From Planctomycetota bacterium (GTDB taxonomy: Bacteria > Planctomycetota > Planctomycetia > Gemmatales > Gemmataceae): DNA of 64,000 nt. Both the position numbers and the translations under genes were made by a program. The notes beneath the pieces are model-generated. The model was not told where the DNA came from. It searched no databases and worked only from the letters and a program-made list of their open reading frames with translations. Position 1 is the stretch's first letter. Every line of letters begins with the position of its first letter. Location: NCBI GenBank assembly GCA_016873225.1, contig VGXS01000016.1:17003-81002 (forward strand). Direction: 5' to 3'. Of the stretch, positions 61,524 to 64,000 are shown one piece after another.

Positions 61524-62837
61524 ATGAACCTGATCCCGTTTTTGGCCTTTTCGCTGGCCTTGGGAGCCGGCAAGCCCAACATCCTCGTGATCGTGGGCGA
61601 CGACATGGGCTATGCCGATGTCGGTTTCCACGGCTGCAAGGACATTCCCACGCCGCACCTCGACGCGCTGGCGGCGTCCGGCACGCGGTTTTCGAGCGGG
61701 TATGTCTCGGGCCCCTACTGCTCGCCCACGCGCGCCGGCCTGATGACGGGCCGCTACCAGCAGCGGTTCGGCCACGAGTTCAATCCCGCGGGCAACGCCG
61801 GGAAAAACGGCCTGCCGGTGAAGGAGAAAACCTTGCCCCAGCGGCTCAAGAACGGCGGCTACGCCACAGGCATGGTGGGCAAGTGGCACCTGGGCAACCA
61901 GGAGGCGATGCAGCCCCAAAGCCGGGGCTTCGGTTCGTTCTTCGGGTTCCTCGGTGGCGCGCACGACTATTTCAGCCCTGGTGGCATCCTCCGCGGCAAC
62001 ACCCAGGCGGGAGACAAGACCTACCTCACCGACGCGTTCGCCCGCGAGGCGGTCTCGTTCATCGAGGCGCACAAGAAGGATCCGTTTTTCCTCTACCTGG
62101 CCTTCAACGCCGTGCACACGCCGCTCCAGGCCGACGAGGGCCGCCTCGCGAAGTTTTCGGGCATCGAAGGGAAGCAGCGGCGCACCTACGCCGCCATGAT
62201 GAGCGCCATGGACGACGCCATCGGCAAGGTGCGCGCCAAGCTGAAGGCCGAGAACCTCGAGAACGACACCCTTGTGTTCTTCATTTCGGACAACGGCGGG
62301 CCGACGATGAACGGCGTGTCGGTGAACGGGGCCTCGAACCTGCCCCTGCGCGGATCCAAGCGCACGACGCTCGAGGGCGGCGTGCGTGTGCCGTTCATCA
62401 TTTCGTGGCCTGCAAGGGTTCCCGCGGGGAAGGTCGATGACCGCCCGGTGATCCAGGTCGACATCCTGCCCACGGCGCTGGCCGCCGCGGGGGTGGGAGT
62501 GGGCGAGAAGGCGCACCTTGACGGCGTGAACCTGCTGCCTTTCCTCGACGGCCGGCAAACGGGCAACCCGCATGATTCTCTCTACTGGCGATTCGGCGCG
62601 CAAATGGCCATCAGGCGGGGCGACTGGAAACTGGTGCGCTATGACAAGGCGGCCGAGGGGGCCAAGGGCGTTTCGGCCGCGAAGCTGTACAACCTGAGGG
62701 AAGACATCGGCGAATCCAAGGACCTCATGGCCGAACAGGCGGGCAAGGCGCGCGAACTCCAGGCCGCGTGGGACCTGTGGAACAAGGACAATGTCGCCCC
62801 CCTGTGGGGCCAGGAAGCCAAGCTCCCGAAACGATAA
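61524..62837 (+). CDS. Sulfatase (type I, formylglycine-dependent), exported
   Basis: A 437-residue alkaline-phosphatase-superfamily hydrolase. The signal peptide is short (MNLIPFLAFSLALGAG). PNILVIVGDDMGYADVGFHG gives metal-binding Asp26/Asp27. YCSPTRAGLMTGRYQQRFGH contains the C-S-P-T-R motif; Cys66 is the residue converted to formylglycine. VGKWHLGN, NAVHTPLQADEG, FFISDNGGPTMNG and LRGSKRTTLEGGVRVPFIIS complete the family pattern. It removes sulfate from a sulfated polysaccharide, unspecified. It is part of the 60788-64000 carbohydrate set; no sulfatase-maturating enzyme is in the window. Confidence 0.93.
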   Translation: MNLIPFLAFSLALGAGKPNILVIVGDDMGYADVGFHGCKDIPTPHLDALAASGTRFSSGYVSGPYCSPTRAGLMTGRYQQRFGHEFNPAGNAGKNGLPVKEKTLPQRLKNGGYATGMVGKWHLGNQEAMQPQSRGFGSFFGFLGGAHDYFSPGGILRGNTQAGDKTYLTDAFAREAVSFIEAHKKDPFFLYLAFNAVHTPLQADEGRLAKFSGIEGKQRRTYAAMMSAMDDAIGKVRAKLKAENLENDTLVFFISDNGGPTMNGVSVNGASNLPLRGSKRTTLEGGVRVPFIISWPARVPAGKVDDRPVIQVDILPTALAAAGVGVGEKAHLDGVNLLPFLDGRQTGNPHDSLYWRFGAQMAIRRGDWKLVRYDKAAEGAKGVSAAKLYNLREDIGESKDLMAEQAGKARELQAAWDLWNKDNVAPLWGQEAKLPKR

Positions 62838-62849
62838 GGGGACTCTCGT

Positions 62850-63677
62850 ATGGGCATGAAACTGGGACTCATCAATTCCGCCTGGGCGCAAGCCGGCCGC
62901 GACACGGCGTTCGGCATCCGCATGACCCGGGAGATCGGGTTCGACTGCATCGACCTGTTCGCCGACCCCTTGGAGATCGACGCGCGGGAAAGGCGCCTGC
63001 TGCGCGTGGAGTGCGCCAGGAACAACCTGCCGGTGATCTCGCTGGCCTGCGTGGCGGTGGGCCTGATCGACCCGGCGCCGCCGGTGCGGCGATTCCACCA
63101 GGAGCGGTGCCGGAAGTACCTCGACCTGCTCCACGAGGTGGAGGGGCGCAACCTTCTGCTGGTGCTGGGCGAATACATCTGGGAAAAGCAGGTGATCCCC
63201 CCGGCGGAGCAGTGGGCCTGGGCGATTGACGAGGTGCGCCGGTTGGGTGACCACGCCGCCACCCTTGGCCTGGAAATCGCCCTGGAACTGGAGCCGTTCA
63301 AGCTGTCGCTGCTCAACGATGTGGACAGCATGTCCAGTTTCCTCGACGCCGTGGCGCACCCGGCGGTGAAGGCCAACATCGACATCTCGCACCTGGAGCT
63401 GTCGCGGGTGGGGGCGGAGGAACTCCGCCGGCTCAAGGGCCGGGCCTGCCATGTGCACCTGTCCGACTGCGACGGGAAGGCGCATGGCGACCTGCCGCCG
63501 GGGCGGGGCGTGGTGAACTTCGGGCCCTACCTGAAGGAGATCCGCGATTTGGGCATCGACGGCGCCGTCAGCATCGAGCTGGAATTCGCCCCGAGGCCCG
63601 ACCAGATTGTCGAGTGGGTGCGCGAGGCGTACGAGGGCACCGCGAAGCTGATGCGCGAGGCCGGCCTCAGGGCCTGA
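62850..63677 (+). CDS. Sugar phosphate isomerase/epimerase (AP-endonuclease-2-like TIM barrel)
   Basis: A 275-residue TIM barrel without a signal peptide. MKLGLINSAWAQAGRDTAFG, REIGFDCIDLFADPLEI, LLHEVEGRNLLLVLGEYIW, LGLEIALELEPFKLSLLNDV, VKANIDISHLELSRVGAEEL, CHVHLSDCDGKAHGDLPPGR and GAVSIELEFAP are the barrel strands. The metal ligands are Glu in ALELEP, Asp/His in NIDISHL, His/Asp in VHLSDCDG and the final Glu. It is probably an epimerase/isomerase of the sugar released by the sulfatase/DUF1080 set. It is 12 nt from the sulfatase stop. Confidence 0.87.
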   Translation: MGMKLGLINSAWAQAGRDTAFGIRMTREIGFDCIDLFADPLEIDARERRLLRVECARNNLPVISLACVAVGLIDPAPPVRRFHQERCRKYLDLLHEVEGRNLLLVLGEYIWEKQVIPPAEQWAWAIDEVRRLGDHAATLGLEIALELEPFKLSLLNDVDSMSSFLDAVAHPAVKANIDISHLELSRVGAEELRRLKGRACHVHLSDCDGKAHGDLPPGRGVVNFGPYLKEIRDLGIDGAVSIELEFAPRPDQIVEWVREAYEGTAKLMREAGLRA

Positions 63678-63691
63678 AATCATGAAAAAAG

Positions 63692-63712
63692 GCCGGTGGT
63701 TGCGCCCGGCCC
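63692..63712. terminator. Hairpin after the isomerase gene, possible terminator
   Basis: GGCCGG (63692-63697) pairs with CCGGCC (63707-63712), 9-nt loop, preceded by AAAAAA on the plus strand and hence followed by TTTTTT on the minus strand. The U tract is on the wrong side for the plus-strand gene, as for the hairpin at 2728-2750. Position directly behind the stop suggests a 3'-end role. Confidence 0.35.
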
Positions 63713-63783
63713 CCCGCCCCCTTAAACTTCCTATGGCCCGCTCACTCATTCCCCAGGTTTCAAACTCTCCGGAGACCCGCTTG

Positions 63784-64000
63784 ATGGCCCGTCGCATGAA
63801 TCGCCGTTCGTTTGTCGGCACCTCCGCCGCCGTTGGCGGCGGTTTCTTCGCCCTTTCGGGCGTTGAGACCCGCCTGTTCGCCTACCAGAGCCCGCTCGAA
63901 AAGGTGCGTATCGCCGGCATCGGCGTGGGCGGCAAGGGCTCCAGCGACATCGACCAGTGCGGCAACGCCGGCGATGTGGTCGCCATTTGTGACATCGACG
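63784..64000 (+). CDS. Gfo/Idh/MocA oxidoreductase, Tat-exported (partial, N-terminal)
   Basis: The first 72 codons of a gene that runs off the right edge. A twin-arginine signal (MNRRSFVGTSAAVGGGFFAL) leads into the Rossmann start (LEKVRIAGIGVGGKGSSDID) and GDVVAICDID, the beta-alpha-beta of the Gfo/Idh/MocA family. GGAG lies about 9 nt before the ATG. It continues the carbohydrate-catabolism set downstream of the isomerase. A TTG at 63781 is an alternative start. Confidence 0.85.
   Translation, partial: MARRMNRRSFVGTSAAVGGGFFALSGVETRLFAYQSPLEKVRIAGIGVGGKGSSDIDQCGNAGDVVAICDID

Noticed and set aside
61413..63821. 802-codon open frame on the minus strand across the sulfatase and isomerase genes
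   Set aside because: It lies antisense to two genes with clear catalytic motifs; its sequence has no domain and is a product of high third-position GC.

Overview
The window is GC-rich chromosomal DNA from a member of the phylum Planctomycetota, most likely of the Gemmatales/Isosphaerales type. The assignment rests on gene families rather than a marker phylogeny: four DUF1080 (3-keto-disaccharide hydrolase-like) proteins, a DUF1501 protein, a DUF1559 pilin-like protein followed by its small lipoprotein, a BBP7-type outer-membrane barrel, a PVC-type membrane-bound dehydrogenase fragment, a sulfatase, several Tat-exported Gfo/Idh/MocA oxidoreductases and two neutral-ceramidase-like proteins. No CRISPR array, rRNA, integrase or recognisable transposase was seen. 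The one RNA gene found is a tRNA-Leu(UAA) at 33940-34024.

Layout. 1-2700: the start of a dehydrogenase gene, then a small island on the minus strand (a sigma-factor-like protein between two short paralogous proteins), a non-coding array of CCGGATTCAGCGG repeats and a HAD phosphatase. 2780-9260: secreted proteins (DUF1080, a Tat-exported zinc-ribbon-like protein, a LamG protein, a DUF1579-like protein, a dipeptidyl-peptidase IV and a second DUF1080). 9279-11149: a second island with another sigma-like protein and a 103-residue orphan, rich in hairpins. 11150-15649: a TolC/HlyD/MFS tripartite efflux operon whose TolC gene carries an apparent one-base frameshift. 15809-17707: TspO, an SDR and a DUF1080. 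17797-24350: a Tad/Flp pilus operon (cpaA, tadE, cpaB, tadG-like, tadA, tadB, tadC) without pilin, secretin or TadZ. 24564-31241: a TolB-like propeller, a kelch protein, DUF309, a GAF-SpoIIE phosphatase, a small zinc-ribbon protein, a UbiA prenyltransferase and a ceramidase. 31294-34478: recA behind a palindromic operator candidate, a TPR protein, DUF4166, tRNA-Leu and a small conserved protein.

34479-35166 is a low-coding patch with REP-like inverted repeats and a 16-bp direct repeat. 35167-40834 is a minus-strand block of envelope proteins (Gly/Tyr-rich secreted protein, lipoprotein, BBP7 barrel). 41078-43865 holds an OmpH/Skp-like chaperone, LpxC and a Gfo/Idh oxidoreductase, which together suggest outer-membrane and lipid A biogenesis. 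43877-46980 has DUF1501 and the DUF1559/lipoprotein pair. 47062-49456 has SelO and ThiD. 49582-54745 is a translationally coupled set: an SGNH-hydrolase/dimethylformamidase-like fusion, an SBBP-repeat protein and a second ceramidase. 54846-56324 is a Gfo/Idh protein. 56432-59824 encodes an unrecognised 1130-residue protein between direct copies of a hairpin-forming repeat family. 60097-64000 has a TPR/Fe(2+)-trafficking fusion, then DUF1080, sulfatase, sugar isomerase and the start of another Gfo/Idh gene, a typical planctomycete polysaccharide-catabolism set.

The most unusual parts are the two sigma-like islands with their strong shared Shine-Dalgarno leaders, the repeat-flanked 1130-residue gene, and the three separate non-coding repeat families. 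All functions are read from motifs by eye. No database search was possible.
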